The position numbers were made by a program, and so were the translations under genes. The notes under the pieces are model-generated. The model made no database searches, was not told the DNA's origin, and was given only the letters and a program-made list of their open reading frames with translations. A DNA stretch of 64,000 nt from an uncultured Oscillospiraceae bacterium (lineage in GTDB: Bacteria > Bacillota > Clostridia > Oscillospirales > Oscillospiraceae), in assembly GCA_910587345.1 (NCBI GenBank), contig CAJUKH010000017.1, forward strand, positions 1 to 64,000, in the 5' to 3' direction. This document shows positions 50,868 to 60,199 of the stretch, piece after piece. The first letter of the stretch is position 1. Every line of letters starts with the position of its first letter.

Positions 50868-53237
50868 TTACCGCAGTTCTGCCACCGTTACGCCGTCCTC
50901 CCCTTCCCCGTATTTGCCCGGGCGGAAGGTGCGGACGTAGGGACTGCGCTTCAGGTGCTCCCGAACGGCGGTGCGGACAGCGCCGGTACCCTTGCCGTGG
51001 ATGATGCGGACCTCCTGCAGTTTGCCCATGACGGCGTTGTCCAGAAAACGGTCCAGCTCCACCACAGCCTCGCTGCCCGTCATGCCCCGCAGGTCCACCT
51101 CGTAGGAGGCCCCCAGGCTTCGCAGCTGGTGGGTGGCCCGCTCCACCACCTTTTTCACCGATTTCTGGGTCTCGCTCTCGGTGACACGGACCTCCTCCTG
51201 GGTGGCGGTGAGCTTCAATATTCCCGCCTGAAGCTGAAGGGTGCCGTCCTTTTTCACATCCAACACCGTGGCCTGGGTCCCCGGCATCTTCACAAGCTCC
51301 ACCCTGTCCCCTTTCACCGCAGGGCGTGTGGGGGGCGGCAGCGGGGCCTGGGGAGCCTGGCCCAGCTGCCCCTCCGCCTCGTTCAGATGGCGGCGCAGGC
51401 CGGAACGGGCCTCGTTGACCCGCTGCCAGTCGGCCTGTTCTTTGGTCCGTTTGCGCATCTCGTCCAGCTCACGAAACGCCTCATCGGCGGCGCGGCGGGC
51501 CTCTTCCAGAATGACCCGGGCCTCGGCCTGGGCTTTTTCCATCGCCTTGGCCCGCTGACGCTCCAGGTCGTCCCGGTACTGGGCCGCTTTCTGTTTGGCC
51601 TCCTCGGTGGCACGGCGGGCCAGACGGGCGGCCTCGTTCTCCTGCTCCAGCTCCTGCCGCTTCCGCTCCAGCTGGGTCAAAACATCCTCAAACCGGATGT
51701 TTTCGGCGCTGACCCGCTCGGCGGCGGCGTCAATAACATGGTCGGCAAGGCCCAGCCGGCGGGAGATGGCAAAGGCGTTGGACCGGCCGGGAATCCCGAT
51801 AAGCAGCTTATAGGTGGGGGCCAGAGTCTCTACGTTAAACTCGCAGGAGGCGTTCTCCACCCCGGCGGTGGTCATGGCGTAGACCTTCAACTCGGCATAG
51901 TGGGTGGTGGCGGCCACCAGCGCCCCAAGGGAGCGGGTCTCCTCAATGATGGCGGCGGCCAGCGCCGCCCCCTCCACCGGGTCGGTGCCCGCCCCCAGCT
52001 CGTCAAAGAGGACCAGCGCCCCCTCGTCGGCCTTCTCCAAAATCCCCACAATGTTCACCATGTGGGAGGAGAAGGTGGACAGGTTCTGGGCGATGGACTG
52101 CTCATCCCCGATATCGGCCAGTACCCGGTCAAAGACCTGCATCCGGCTGTCTCCCGACACCGGGATGTGAAGGCCGCACTGGGCCATCAAAACCAGCAGT
52201 CCCAGTGTTTTCAGCGTCACCGTCTTGCCGCCGGTGTTAGGGCCGGTGACCACCAGCGTGTCAAAGTCCTCCCCCAGACGCAAGTCGTTCCTTACGGCGG
52301 TATCCCGGTCCAGCAGGGGGTGTCTTGCCCCCTCAAAATGGATGCCCCTCTCCACGATTTTAGGGGCCATACCCCGCATACGAAGAGACAGCCCCGCCCG
52401 GGCAAAGATGCTGTCCAGCATCACCAGAAAGTCATAGTCCTGACTGATGTCCTCCCTGTGGGCGGCGCAGTCGCTGGAAAGTTCGGCCAGAATGCGGTCT
52501 ATCTCCTTCTCCTCCAGCGCTTCCAGCTCCCGCAGCTCATTGTTGGCCTTCACCACCCCCATAGGCTCCACAAAGAAGGTGCCGCCGCTGGCCGAAAGGT
52601 CGTGGACCAGGCCGGGCACATCGTTTTTATGCTCCGACTTCACCGGCACCACATAGCGGCCGTTGCGCTGGGTGATGATGGGTTCCTGCAGGTATTTGGA
52701 CTGATTGGAGGAGATGATGCGCTGCAAAATATCCCGGACCTTGCTGGCCGTGGCCCGTTTCCGGCGGCGGATGTCGGCCAGTTCGGTACTGGCGGCGTCG
52801 GCGATCTCCTCCTCCGAGAGAATGGAGCCGGTGATCTTCTCCTCCAGAAAGCGGTTGGCGGTCAGGCCCTGAAAGAGCGGGTCCAGAGGCGTTTTCTGCT
52901 CGCTTTCGGCGGCATATTCCATGGTAGAGCGGGCGCTTCGCAGCACAGCGGCAATATCCAGAAGCTCCCGGGTGTTCAATGCGCCCCCCATATCGGCCCG
53001 CTGGAGGGAGGCCCCCACCGGCTTCACCCCGCCAAAGTAGGGTGCCCCCCGCAGGGACACCAGTTCTACGGCGGCCGAGGTCTCGGCCAAAGCCCGTTCC
53101 ACGCCGTCGGGATCGGTCATGGGCCGCAGCTTCAAAGCCCGGTCCTTCCCCTCCTGGGTCACCGCCTCGGCCGCCAGCAGCTCCAGCACCCGGGGCAGCT
53201 CCAGCGTGGCGGTGGATTTTTCAAATAAGTCAGTCAT
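50868..53237 (-). CDS. mutS2: Endonuclease MutS2 / RqcU
   Basis: A 789-residue MutS-like ATPase lacking the mismatch-recognition domain. It has a core/clamp region (1-310), the ATPase with GPNTGGKT and DELGAGTDP, a long coiled coil (about 510-640) and a C-terminal Smr nuclease domain (about 710-789, DLRGMTGSEAV and IHGKGTGAVR). The family splits collided ribosomes and suppresses recombination. ATG 53237 has AGAGG 8 bases upstream; the ATG two codons earlier is too close to it. Confidence 0.93.
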   Translation of the reverse strand: MTDLFEKSTATLELPRVLELLAAEAVTQEGKDRALKLRPMTDPDGVERALAETSAAVELVSLRGAPYFGGVKPVGASLQRADMGGALNTRELLDIAAVLRSARSTMEYAAESEQKTPLDPLFQGLTANRFLEEKITGSILSEEEIADAASTELADIRRRKRATASKVRDILQRIISSNQSKYLQEPIITQRNGRYVVPVKSEHKNDVPGLVHDLSASGGTFFVEPMGVVKANNELRELEALEEKEIDRILAELSSDCAAHREDISQDYDFLVMLDSIFARAGLSLRMRGMAPKIVERGIHFEGARHPLLDRDTAVRNDLRLGEDFDTLVVTGPNTGGKTVTLKTLGLLVLMAQCGLHIPVSGDSRMQVFDRVLADIGDEQSIAQNLSTFSSHMVNIVGILEKADEGALVLFDELGAGTDPVEGAALAAAIIEETRSLGALVAATTHYAELKVYAMTTAGVENASCEFNVETLAPTYKLLIGIPGRSNAFAISRRLGLADHVIDAAAERVSAENIRFEDVLTQLERKRQELEQENEAARLARRATEEAKQKAAQYRDDLERQRAKAMEKAQAEARVILEEARRAADEAFRELDEMRKRTKEQADWQRVNEARSGLRRHLNEAEGQLGQAPQAPLPPPTRPAVKGDRVELVKMPGTQATVLDVKKDGTLQLQAGILKLTATQEEVRVTESETQKSVKKVVERATHQLRSLGASYEVDLRGMTGSEAVVELDRFLDNAVMGKLQEVRIIHGKGTGAVRTAVREHLKRSPYVRTFRPGKYGEGEDGVTVAELR

Positions 53238-53319
53238 GGTCATTACCTCTTCAAAGGGTTACAGGTGGTTTTATTATACACCAAACTGGCGGGAAAAGAC
53301 AATCCCCTTATAGATGGGG

Positions 53320-53560
53320 CCGCAGAGGAGCGAACACACCAATAATCATCCACCGGCGGAGCCGGTAGTATTTCAGATGCGGGCAAAGCCCTATGTTCAC
53401 AGCGCGCGGGTGAGACCCGCAAATGCGGTCTGCCAACTGCACACCCCCAAACATAGGGAGGACATTCAGATGGAAGTGAATGACAGTAATAGTCTATCTC
53501 ATATGCAGTTGGCAGACCGCGCTTCCAGTATAGCACGGGGAGCTTTTTCTTCCTCTCCGC
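53320..53560 (+). mobile_element. Remnant of an IS200/IS605-type element
   Basis: GGGAGG and an 8-base spacer precede ATG 53470, which opens MEVNDSNSLSH, the typical first residues of IS200-type TnpA. The match stops abruptly at 53502, where TGCAGTTGGCAGACCGC (53504-53520) begins. That segment is an exact inverted copy of 53425-53441. Other hairpins include ACCGGC-GGA-GCCGGT (about 53353), GCGGGT-GAG-ACCCGC (53406-53420) and CCCTATGTT/AACATAGGG (53389-53397 with 53450-53458). It looks like a miniature derivative lacking nearly all of tnpA. Confidence 0.65.
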
Positions 53561-53608
53561 TAAACCTCTTTGCGACCACTGGCCTTGCCAGTGGTTTTCT
53601 TGGTGCAA

Positions 53609-53646
53609 AAACTGCACAAAAATCAAAGTTGATTTTTGTGCAGTTT
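53609..53646 (-). terminator. Terminator of feoB
   Basis: AAACTGCACAAAAATCAA and its exact 18-base complement with a 2-base loop; TTTTGC follows on the minus strand. A second hairpin ACCACTGG/CCAGTGGT with TTTCTT (about 53576-53602) faces the other way. Confidence 0.75.
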
Positions 53647-53668
53647 ATCTAAGTTTATATTTTTCTGA

Positions 53669-55750
53669 TCATAACAGACTTCCCAGCTGGTACACCAGAA
53701 AGCTGGTCCCGTAGGCAACCGCCACTTGGAACGCCACGGAAAAAGCGGTCCACTTCCAGCTGCCCGACTCCCGCTTGATGACCCCGATGGTGGCGGCGCA
53801 GGGAACATAGAGCAGGCAGAACACCATGACGCAGTATGCGTTCAGGGCGGTAAAGCCCATTCCGGCCAGACCGGCGTGGATGGCCGCCATACCGGCGGCG
53901 GTATTGGCGTTGACCACCCCGAAGAGGATGGCGGTGGAGGCCACCACCACCTCCTTAGCCGAGATGCCGGCGATAATAGCCACCACAATGGGCCAGAAGC
54001 CCAGCCCGGCGGGGGCCATAATGGGCACCAGCGCCTTGCCGATGATGGCGGCAAAGCTCTCCTCCATGACGGCGGTATAACCGCCGGGGCCGAAGTTCAA
54101 CAGGAACCACAGTAATACTGAGGCGGCAAAGATGATGGTACCCGCCTTACCCAGATAATCCTTTACCTTTTCCCACACATAGACCCGCACCGTTCGGGCC
54201 GATGGCATCTTGTACTCGGGCAGTTCAATGAGAAGCTCATTGCGCTCAATGCCCTTTCCCTTCTCCATACCGTGCATCACAAAAGCCACCAGCAGGGCCA
54301 CCACAATGCCTATGAGGTACATGGAATAGGCCGCCGCCATGGCGTACTTGCCAAAGAAAAGCTGAGAAAACAGAATATAAATAGGAAGCCGTGCCGAACA
54401 GGACATAAAGGGCGTAATGAGCATCACCTTGAACCGGTCCCGGCGGCTTTCCAGCACCCGGGAGGCCATGATAGCAGGCACCGAGCAGCCAAAGCCCAGC
54501 ACCATGGGGAGAAAGGCCCGGCCGGACAGGCCCAGCCTGCCCATGATGCCGTCCATAATATAGGCCACCCGGGCCATATAACCCGTATCCTCCAAAAAAG
54601 CCAAAGCCAGAAAGAGAATGAAGATGTTGGGAAGAAGGGTAAGTACGCTGCCCACACCGGCAATGATGCCGTCGGTGATCAAAGCCACCAGCAGCGGCCC
54701 CACGCCGAAGCCGGTAAGGGTCTCCCCCACCCAGCCGGAAAACCAGCCCACCGCCTCTTCAAAGTACCCGGCCACAAAGTCGCCCACAGTGAAGGTAAGG
54801 AAGAATACCACCGCCATAATGCCCAAAAAGATAGGCAAGCCCAACAGGGGATGGGTCAGGATACGGTCGGCCTTCTCGGTCATGGCGGCCTTCTCCTCCC
54901 GGTGGATCATCACCTCTTCCACGATCTCCTCAATCAGATCATACTTCTGGTTGATGATCTCCGTCTCATAGTTTTTGTCCAGAATATGAGGCAGGTCCAC
55001 CGGGCATTTCCTGGCCACTTCCTCATCTCCTTCCAGCAGCTTGATGGCGTGCCAGCGGAGGTTGGCCAGCCCGGGATATTTATGCTCCAGAGCCTCTGCA
55101 ATGGCGTCAATGCGAAATTCCATCATCTCGTCATAGACCATGGCATAGTGGTGGTGCTTATGCCCCTGACCATGGTGATGGTGGGGCTGAGCGCCATGAT
55201 GGCCATGGTGGTCATGCCACTCGTGCTCGTGGATGATGGGGTCGTGGCTCTTGCCGTCTGCATGGTGGGCGGCGGCGTGGATCAGCACCTCCAGCCCCGT
55301 CCGCCGCCGGGCGGAGACCGGGATCACCGGGGTCCCCAGCATCTCGGGCAGACGGTGGAGGTCGATCTCCATCCCCCGCTTTTCCACAATGTCCATCATA
55401 TTGAGGGCCACCACCACCGGCTTGCCCAATTCCAGCAGCTGAAGGGTCAGATAAAGGCTCCGCTCCAAAGCCGAGGCATCCACCACGTCCACAATAACAT
55501 CCACCTCGTCAGAGAGGATGAAATTCCGGGACACCTGTTCCTCCATGGTATAGGAGGTAAGGGAGTAGGTCCCCGGCAGGTCCACCAGACGCATCTCCAC
55601 GCCGTGGTCCTTCATGACCCCCTCCACCCGCTCCACCGTGACCCCGGGCCAGTTGGCCACCTTCAGGTTGGCCCCGGTATAGGCGTTAAACAGGGTGGTC
55701 TTACCGCAGTTGGGGTTGCCGATAAAGGCCACCGTCAGTTGTTTTCCCAT
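53669..55750 (-). CDS. feoB: Ferrous iron transporter FeoB with His-rich insertion
   Basis: A 693-residue inner-membrane Fe(II) transporter. The N-terminal G domain has GNPNCGKT (11-18), DLPG (57-60) and NMMD (117-120), followed by Gate domains with about 8-10 membrane helices. Between the G domain and its helical partner lies a segment (about 158-201) in which roughly 19 of 44 residues are His, an unusual metal-binding-type insertion. It starts one base after feoA ends, so the two are coupled. Confidence 0.95.
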   Translation of the reverse strand: MGKQLTVAFIGNPNCGKTTLFNAYTGANLKVANWPGVTVERVEGVMKDHGVEMRLVDLPGTYSLTSYTMEEQVSRNFILSDEVDVIVDVVDASALERSLYLTLQLLELGKPVVVALNMMDIVEKRGMEIDLHRLPEMLGTPVIPVSARRRTGLEVLIHAAAHHADGKSHDPIIHEHEWHDHHGHHGAQPHHHHGQGHKHHHYAMVYDEMMEFRIDAIAEALEHKYPGLANLRWHAIKLLEGDEEVARKCPVDLPHILDKNYETEIINQKYDLIEEIVEEVMIHREEKAAMTEKADRILTHPLLGLPIFLGIMAVVFFLTFTVGDFVAGYFEEAVGWFSGWVGETLTGFGVGPLLVALITDGIIAGVGSVLTLLPNIFILFLALAFLEDTGYMARVAYIMDGIMGRLGLSGRAFLPMVLGFGCSVPAIMASRVLESRRDRFKVMLITPFMSCSARLPIYILFSQLFFGKYAMAAAYSMYLIGIVVALLVAFVMHGMEKGKGIERNELLIELPEYKMPSARTVRVYVWEKVKDYLGKAGTIIFAASVLLWFLLNFGPGGYTAVMEESFAAIIGKALVPIMAPAGLGFWPIVVAIIAGISAKEVVVASTAILFGVVNANTAAGMAAIHAGLAGMGFTALNAYCVMVFCLLYVPCAATIGVIKRESGSWKWTAFSVAFQVAVAYGTSFLVYQLGSLL

Positions 55751-55751
55751 C

Positions 55752-55964
55752 TCAAGCCACCTCTATTTTCCGGGTGATGCCCTGCCCCACGGCAAAGCGG
55801 GTCCCCCGGACCTTCAGGATCAGTGCGCCGCTCTTCTTCCCCAATACCAGCACCCGAGTCCCCAGGGTCAGGCCAAGGGCCTCCAGCCGACGGCCCACCT
55901 GCCGGGGCAGGTCCATCCCGGTCACACCGCAGATCTCTCCCACGGGAATTTTATCCAATGTCAT
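55752..55964 (-). CDS. feoA: Ferrous iron transport protein FeoA
   Basis: A 70-residue SH3-like cytoplasmic protein needed for FeoB function, ending with GQGITRKIEVA. The usual Leu/Gly-rich LEALGLTLGTRV core is visible. It is first in the feoAB operon. Confidence 0.92.
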   Translation of the reverse strand: MTLDKIPVGEICGVTGMDLPRQVGRRLEALGLTLGTRVLVLGKKSGALILKVRGTRFAVGQGITRKIEVA

Positions 55965-55984
55965 CCCTATCGCCTCCAGGAATA

Positions 55985-56035
55985 GTTAGGGTTTTCTAAC
56001 TTTTTCAAGATAGCATACGCTACCCCTTTTGTCAA
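55985..56035 (-). promoter_or_regulatory. Promoter and candidate operator of feoAB
   Basis: TTGACA, 17 bases, TATCTT on the minus strand (56030-56035, 56007-56012). Just downstream is GTTAG, 6 bases, CTAAC (55985-56000), a dyad that resembles DtxR/IdeR-type half-sites and overlaps the likely transcription start. Confidence 0.65.
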
Positions 56036-56166
56036 GGCCACAGGGCGCCTGTCCCTTTTTCCTTTCGTGTTGATAACTGCCCGCCAAGCTCCCCCTTCGT
56101 CAAAATGTTCGGACTGCCGGGCGGCTATCCATGATGGAGCATTGCCGGACATATGTAAATCGGCCC

Positions 56167-56649
56167 TTATAGTTTCAAAACAGCGATCCGCTCTTCCCCG
56201 TCCATTTCTCCGGTTTCAACAAATCCAAACGAACGGTATAACCGACTGGCGGTTTCATTCTCAGGTTCATATGACAACCAGCAGTATTCCGCTTCGCCGC
56301 AGGGAAATGTTTTTATGAATTCCAGCGCAAGCCTGATCGCTTCCTTCCCATACCCTTTCTTCTGATACCTTTTATCTATCATCAATCGCCAGAGATTATA
56401 ATTGCCTTTCGCTATTATTGGGGCATCCTCCCAGTGCTCGTCCGTATCAAACCCGATCATCAAAAAGCCGATCGGCGTATCATCCTCATATATTCCGAAA
56501 GGGAACGCATATCCATTTCCAGTTATGGCAGTATAGGCTTCGATAATGCTGATGTCATTGCCTGCCACAAAATTTTTCTGCTCTTCAGACACACAAAGTT
56601 TCAAAATATCCCATACATTTTTTCCGGTTATCTTCTCCAGTTGAAGCAT
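56167..56649 (-). CDS. GNAT family N-acetyltransferase
   Basis: A 160-residue acetyltransferase. The acetyl-CoA loop is KKGYGKEAI (about 97-105), and the layout (LWRLMIDKRYQKKGYG and a C-terminal YRSFGFVETGE) fits spermidine/diamine-type enzymes such as BltD/SpeG. GGAGGAGG precedes the ATG. GC is lower than neighbours. Substrate not determined. Confidence 0.83.
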   Translation of the reverse strand: MLQLEKITGKNVWDILKLCVSEEQKNFVAGNDISIIEAYTAITGNGYAFPFGIYEDDTPIGFLMIGFDTDEHWEDAPIIAKGNYNLWRLMIDKRYQKKGYGKEAIRLALEFIKTFPCGEAEYCWLSYEPENETASRLYRSFGFVETGEMDGEERIAVLKL

Positions 56650-56772
56650 ATTTTCCTCCTCCCAAATACCGATTTGGTCAAATCACAGCACCACATCTCC
56701 ATTTGGGGTCAAGCAGCGGTTGGCGAAATTGCCAACGCCCAAAACTATCAGCACAAAAGGAGCGGGCACCTT

Positions 56773-57549
56773 TCAGGGCTTCTCCCCGTTCAGTTTCGCC
56801 ACCAGCCCGGCCGGCTTGGCGGTCATCTCCACCCAGGCAGGGCGAAAGCCGCTTTTGATGGCGTTTCTCACCGAAGGCAGATTGGACCAGGCCGCACAGT
56901 AAAAAGGGACACGGCCCCGCTCCAGCACCGACAGGGCCAATCGAGAGGTCAGGGCGGCGGCCACCCCCTGCCGCCGATGGTCCGGCAGGACATCGATGCC
57001 GATCTGCCACATGGTATCGCAGTCTGCTGAACAGGCCGCCAGCCCCACCAACTTCTCCCCCTCATAGGCCCCAAACCCCAGCACATCCCGCTCCGGGCAG
57101 TCCCCGGTCAGGGCGTTGCTCCACAGTTTCCGGTCCAGCCCGGCCAGGTCCTCCCCTTCCAAAAGGGTCAGTGTATAGGGGCAATCCAGCGGCCGCAGCA
57201 GTTGTGGCTCCGGCAGAAAATACTCCGCCATGAAGCAAAGCCGCAGCCCCTTCTCCTCCAAAGCGTCGTTCAGCACATGAAGGTTGGGCGTCTCAAAACA
57301 ATGCTCCGGCGGAAACCGCTCTATGTATGCCGATACGGCCGCCCGCCATTCCTCCGTCACAGAGGCCACCACATTGCCGCCGTATGATATCAGGTTGCAG
57401 GAAAGGGGCAGCTCCAGATAGCGCCGCGCCCCCTCCACTTTGCGGGAAAGGGCCACCACCGGATGTCCTGCCAGAAAATCCTCCGGCCGGCACCCCGCCT
57501 CCAACGCCGACTGCCGCCGGGCCACGGCCCAAATCTCCTCCTTTGTCAT
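56773..57549 (-). CDS. GNAT family N-acetyltransferase (two-part)
   Basis: A 258-residue protein whose C-terminal half (about 140-258) is a GNAT domain with RRQGVAAALTSRLA. The N-terminal half is a divergent domain seen in GNAT-like proteins of Clostridia. The ATG overlaps the recO stop (ATGA), so it belongs to the recO operon. Substrate unknown. Confidence 0.78.
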   Translation of the reverse strand: MTKEEIWAVARRQSALEAGCRPEDFLAGHPVVALSRKVEGARRYLELPLSCNLISYGGNVVASVTEEWRAAVSAYIERFPPEHCFETPNLHVLNDALEEKGLRLCFMAEYFLPEPQLLRPLDCPYTLTLLEGEDLAGLDRKLWSNALTGDCPERDVLGFGAYEGEKLVGLAACSADCDTMWQIGIDVLPDHRRQGVAAALTSRLALSVLERGRVPFYCAAWSNLPSVRNAIKSGFRPAWVEMTAKPAGLVAKLNGEKP

Positions 57550-58304
57550 ACCTTACCCACCAATCCTTTGTAAAAATCCAGCGTACGGAACCCCCTCTCC
57601 AGCTGGGTCAGCAGAAAGCCCTCTGCCGCCCCTGCCAGTAAGGGCAGGCTTTGGGGGGCGATGCGGAAGGAAAAAAGCCGCTTGGCGTCCCCCCCCACAA
57701 TGTACCGCAACGCCGCCAGAGACCCCTCGTCCAGAGGCAGGGAGATGCTGTCCTCCCCCAGCTCCCGCCGGCACTTCCGGCAGTGGAGGACCCCTTCGGA
57801 CAGATTCAGCTGCGGCTCCACCGCCTGCTGCCCACATACGGCACAGGCATCCGCCATAGGCTCATAGCCCACCAGACAGGCCAGCTTCACCTCAAAGGCC
57901 GCCTTCACAACGGCCTCCGCCTTGCCCAGCTTGTCCAGTGCGTAAAGGGAATTGAGGACCAGAGAAAGAAGCCCCGGCGTCTCAACGCCCTCCTCGCTCA
58001 CCGCCTCGGCCACCTCGGCAAAATAGGTCCCCAGGGCCAGCCGGGTCAGGTCGGTCCTGAGGCCCCGGAACTCCTCCAACGGGTTTCCTTCCTTCATGCT
58101 CCATCGGTCCTGATAGTCGTAAAGGCTCATCTCCGACCACACCATCAGCTGGGCAGAGGCCGCCAGAGGGCTGTTTTTCCGCCGGCACCCCTGGGCCTTC
58201 ACCGTCCGCCTGCCCTGGCCTTCCAGAAGGACGGTCAGAATTTTATCGCTCTCTTTATAATTGACCTCCCGCAGTACAAGGCCCTTTGTCACCAGATGCG
58301 GCAT
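57546..58304 (-). CDS. recO: DNA repair protein RecO
   Basis: A 252-residue recombination mediator that loads RecA with RecR. It has the N-terminal OB-fold (LVTKGLVLREVNYKESDKI) and a zinc site CAVC/CRKC (about 155-181). ATG 58304 has GGGGAGG upstream. Order yqzL-recO-GNAT. Confidence 0.92.
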   Translation of the reverse strand: MPHLVTKGLVLREVNYKESDKILTVLLEGQGRRTVKAQGCRRKNSPLAASAQLMVWSEMSLYDYQDRWSMKEGNPLEEFRGLRTDLTRLALGTYFAEVAEAVSEEGVETPGLLSLVLNSLYALDKLGKAEAVVKAAFEVKLACLVGYEPMADACAVCGQQAVEPQLNLSEGVLHCRKCRRELGEDSISLPLDEGSLAALRYIVGGDAKRLFSFRIAPQSLPLLAGAAEGFLLTQLERGFRTLDFYKGLVGKV

Positions 58305-58387
58305 ATGTATCCTCCCCGGCATATCCGGCCCTCCACCGGGCCGGCGTTTTCCTTTCTTTAAGCAGGACTTCGAAGCCGCTCCCCGCT

Positions 58388-58516
58388 TCAGGAAAAGGGG
58401 CGGTCATGCGGAGCGTCCTCCCGCTTCCCCTCCTCCTCTTTCAGCTGACGAAACAGCGTATAGGCCTCCGGCAGTCCTGTGTGCAAAAACAGTTCCCAGG
58501 CGTTCTCCGGTCCCAT
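58388..58516 (-). CDS. yqzL: YqzL family small protein
   Basis: A 42-residue protein (MGPENAWELFLHTGLPEAYTL) of the YqzL family, which sits beside recO in Bacilli and Clostridia; role unknown. AGGAGG lies 7 bases before the ATG. A longer in-frame start upstream lacks a site. Confidence 0.8.
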   Translation of the reverse strand: MGPENAWELFLHTGLPEAYTLFRQLKEEEGKREDAPHDRPFS

Positions 58517-58593
58517 GGCAAGCCCTCCTTTTCTCTTTGGAGTTAGCTTGCCATATTTTTCGCACTCTATCACCGCCAAATTTTAACTGTTCT

Positions 58594-59259
58594 TTATTCC
58601 TGTGTGAAATTCTCCCCCAAAAGCCTGCCCGCCCAGGCGATGAGCCGGGCAAAAGCGGCCTCTTTCTCCCCTTCCGGGGCCAGCCCGTAGGCCAGAATGG
58701 CCTTCTCCTCTCCTCCAAGCCGGGGCAGCAGTTCCCTTCTGGTCCGCACCTGTTCCCCGGTGCGCAGCTCGTGACAGTCCCGCAGGAGGAAGAAGGCGCT
58801 TTTGTGGGCCTTCCGCAGAAAATCGGCCCATCCTTCCCGCCCTCCGTAAAGATAGGTGTGGACGGCGGCGTGGTACAACCCTGAGGCTCCGATGGCCACG
58901 CCCCGGGCAAGGTCGGCCCGGCCCAGCGGCGGCAGAAGGCCCTCCCAACTCCCAAACAGGGGCCGGGTGTCCCGGACCACCGAGCAAAGGTCATATTCCG
59001 GCCAGCGCTTCAGCTCCTCCACCCCACAGAGAAAACCGCAGGCTTTCTCCCCCTCGGGCATCCCCCGGACCAGCGTGCGGTAGGTGTCCAAATCGGCAAG
59101 GTCCACCCTGTCCAGCACACAGACCACGTCGATATCGCTGTCCTCGTTGGCCTCTCCCCGGCCGTAGCTGCCCTGCAGCCCCAAAAAGAGCAGGCGGGGG
59201 CCAAAGGTCTCTTTCAGCCGGGAAAGAAAGCCCTCCATCCATGTGTCAATGTTTACCAT
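58594..59259 (-). CDS. Nucleotidyltransferase domain protein
   Basis: A 221-residue protein with a MNT-type nucleotidyltransferase core, GSYGRGEANEDSDIDV (about 30-45), including the G-S and D-x-D catalytic pattern, followed by a helical HEPN-like C-terminal half. It may adenylylate a protein or antibiotic. It starts 3 bases after era ends and is probably cotranscribed. Confidence 0.8.
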   Translation of the reverse strand: MVNIDTWMEGFLSRLKETFGPRLLFLGLQGSYGRGEANEDSDIDVVCVLDRVDLADLDTYRTLVRGMPEGEKACGFLCGVEELKRWPEYDLCSVVRDTRPLFGSWEGLLPPLGRADLARGVAIGASGLYHAAVHTYLYGGREGWADFLRKAHKSAFFLLRDCHELRTGEQVRTRRELLPRLGGEEKAILAYGLAPEGEKEAAFARLIAWAGRLLGENFTQE

Positions 59260-59262
59260 GGC

Positions 59263-60162
59263 TCAATCCTCCCGGTAACCCATGGTGTGGACGAAGTTCA
59301 GGTTGTCCCGCCAGTTCTCCTTCACCTTGACCCAGGTCTGCAGGAAGATCTTGGTCCCCATGAACTTCTCCATGTCCTGCCGGGCCAGAGTGGAGATTTT
59401 TTTCAGCATGGCCCCCTTCTTGCCGATGATGATGCCCTTGTGGCTGTCCTTCTCGCAGTAGATGGTGGCGTCCACCTCGATGACCTCGTCCTCCCGCTCG
59501 GAAAACTTGGTCAGTTCCACCGCCGTGCCGTGGGGGACTTCCTTATCCAGACACAGAAGCAGCTTCTCCCGCAGAATCTCGGCGCAGACCTGCCGCTCGG
59601 GCTGGTCTGTGGTCATGCCCTCGGGGAAGAGCCAGGGGCCTTCCGGGAGGTAGGTTTCCAGCAGGTCCAGAAGGTCGTGGACCCCGTCCCCCATTTTGGC
59701 GGAGATGGGCATCACATGGGCGAACTGGTAGTTCTGGGTGTAGGCGGCGATGACGGAGAGCAGTTTCTCCTTCTCCACCGTGTCGATTTTGTTGATGACC
59801 AGCACCGTGGGGATGTTCCGCTTCCGAAGGTCCTCCATCAGCTCGGCCTCCGGCTCCCCAATATTGGGGATGGGCTCCACCAGCAGTAGGGCGGCGTCCA
59901 CATCCGCCACGCTCTGGTGGACCACCTCCACCATGTAGTCCCCCAGCCTCGTCCGGGCCTTGTGAAGCCCCGGGGTATCCATAAACACGAACTGGCTCTC
60001 CCCCCGGTCCACCACGGCGCAGATACGGTTTCGGGTGGTCTGGGGCTTGTTGGAGACAATGGCGATCTTTTCCCCCACAAGGGCGTTTGTCAGGGTGGAC
60101 TTCCCCACGTTGGGTCGGCCCACGATGGCGATCATACCGGCTTTGGTCTTTGGTGTGTTCAT
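59263..60162 (-). CDS. era: GTPase Era
   Basis: A 299-residue GTPase for 16S rRNA maturation. It has GRPNVGKS (15-22), DTPG, NKID and a C-terminal KH domain (HKGIIIGKKGAMLKKI). AAGGAGG precedes the ATG. Part of the conserved phoH-ybeY-era-recO neighbourhood. Confidence 0.96.
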   Translation of the reverse strand: MNTPKTKAGMIAIVGRPNVGKSTLTNALVGEKIAIVSNKPQTTRNRICAVVDRGESQFVFMDTPGLHKARTRLGDYMVEVVHQSVADVDAALLLVEPIPNIGEPEAELMEDLRKRNIPTVLVINKIDTVEKEKLLSVIAAYTQNYQFAHVMPISAKMGDGVHDLLDLLETYLPEGPWLFPEGMTTDQPERQVCAEILREKLLLCLDKEVPHGTAVELTKFSEREDEVIEVDATIYCEKDSHKGIIIGKKGAMLKKISTLARQDMEKFMGTKIFLQTWVKVKENWRDNLNFVHTMGYRED

Positions 60163-60199
60163 TAGGTGATCCTCCTTTTTTGTTTGGAGCTATTTTTAT

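Noticed and set aside
50955..53228. A 757-codon plus-strand open frame
   Set aside because: Antisense to mutS2, with the same shadow composition.
55967..56152. A 61-codon minus-strand frame before feoA
   Set aside because: It covers the feoAB promoter and operator and has no ribosome site.
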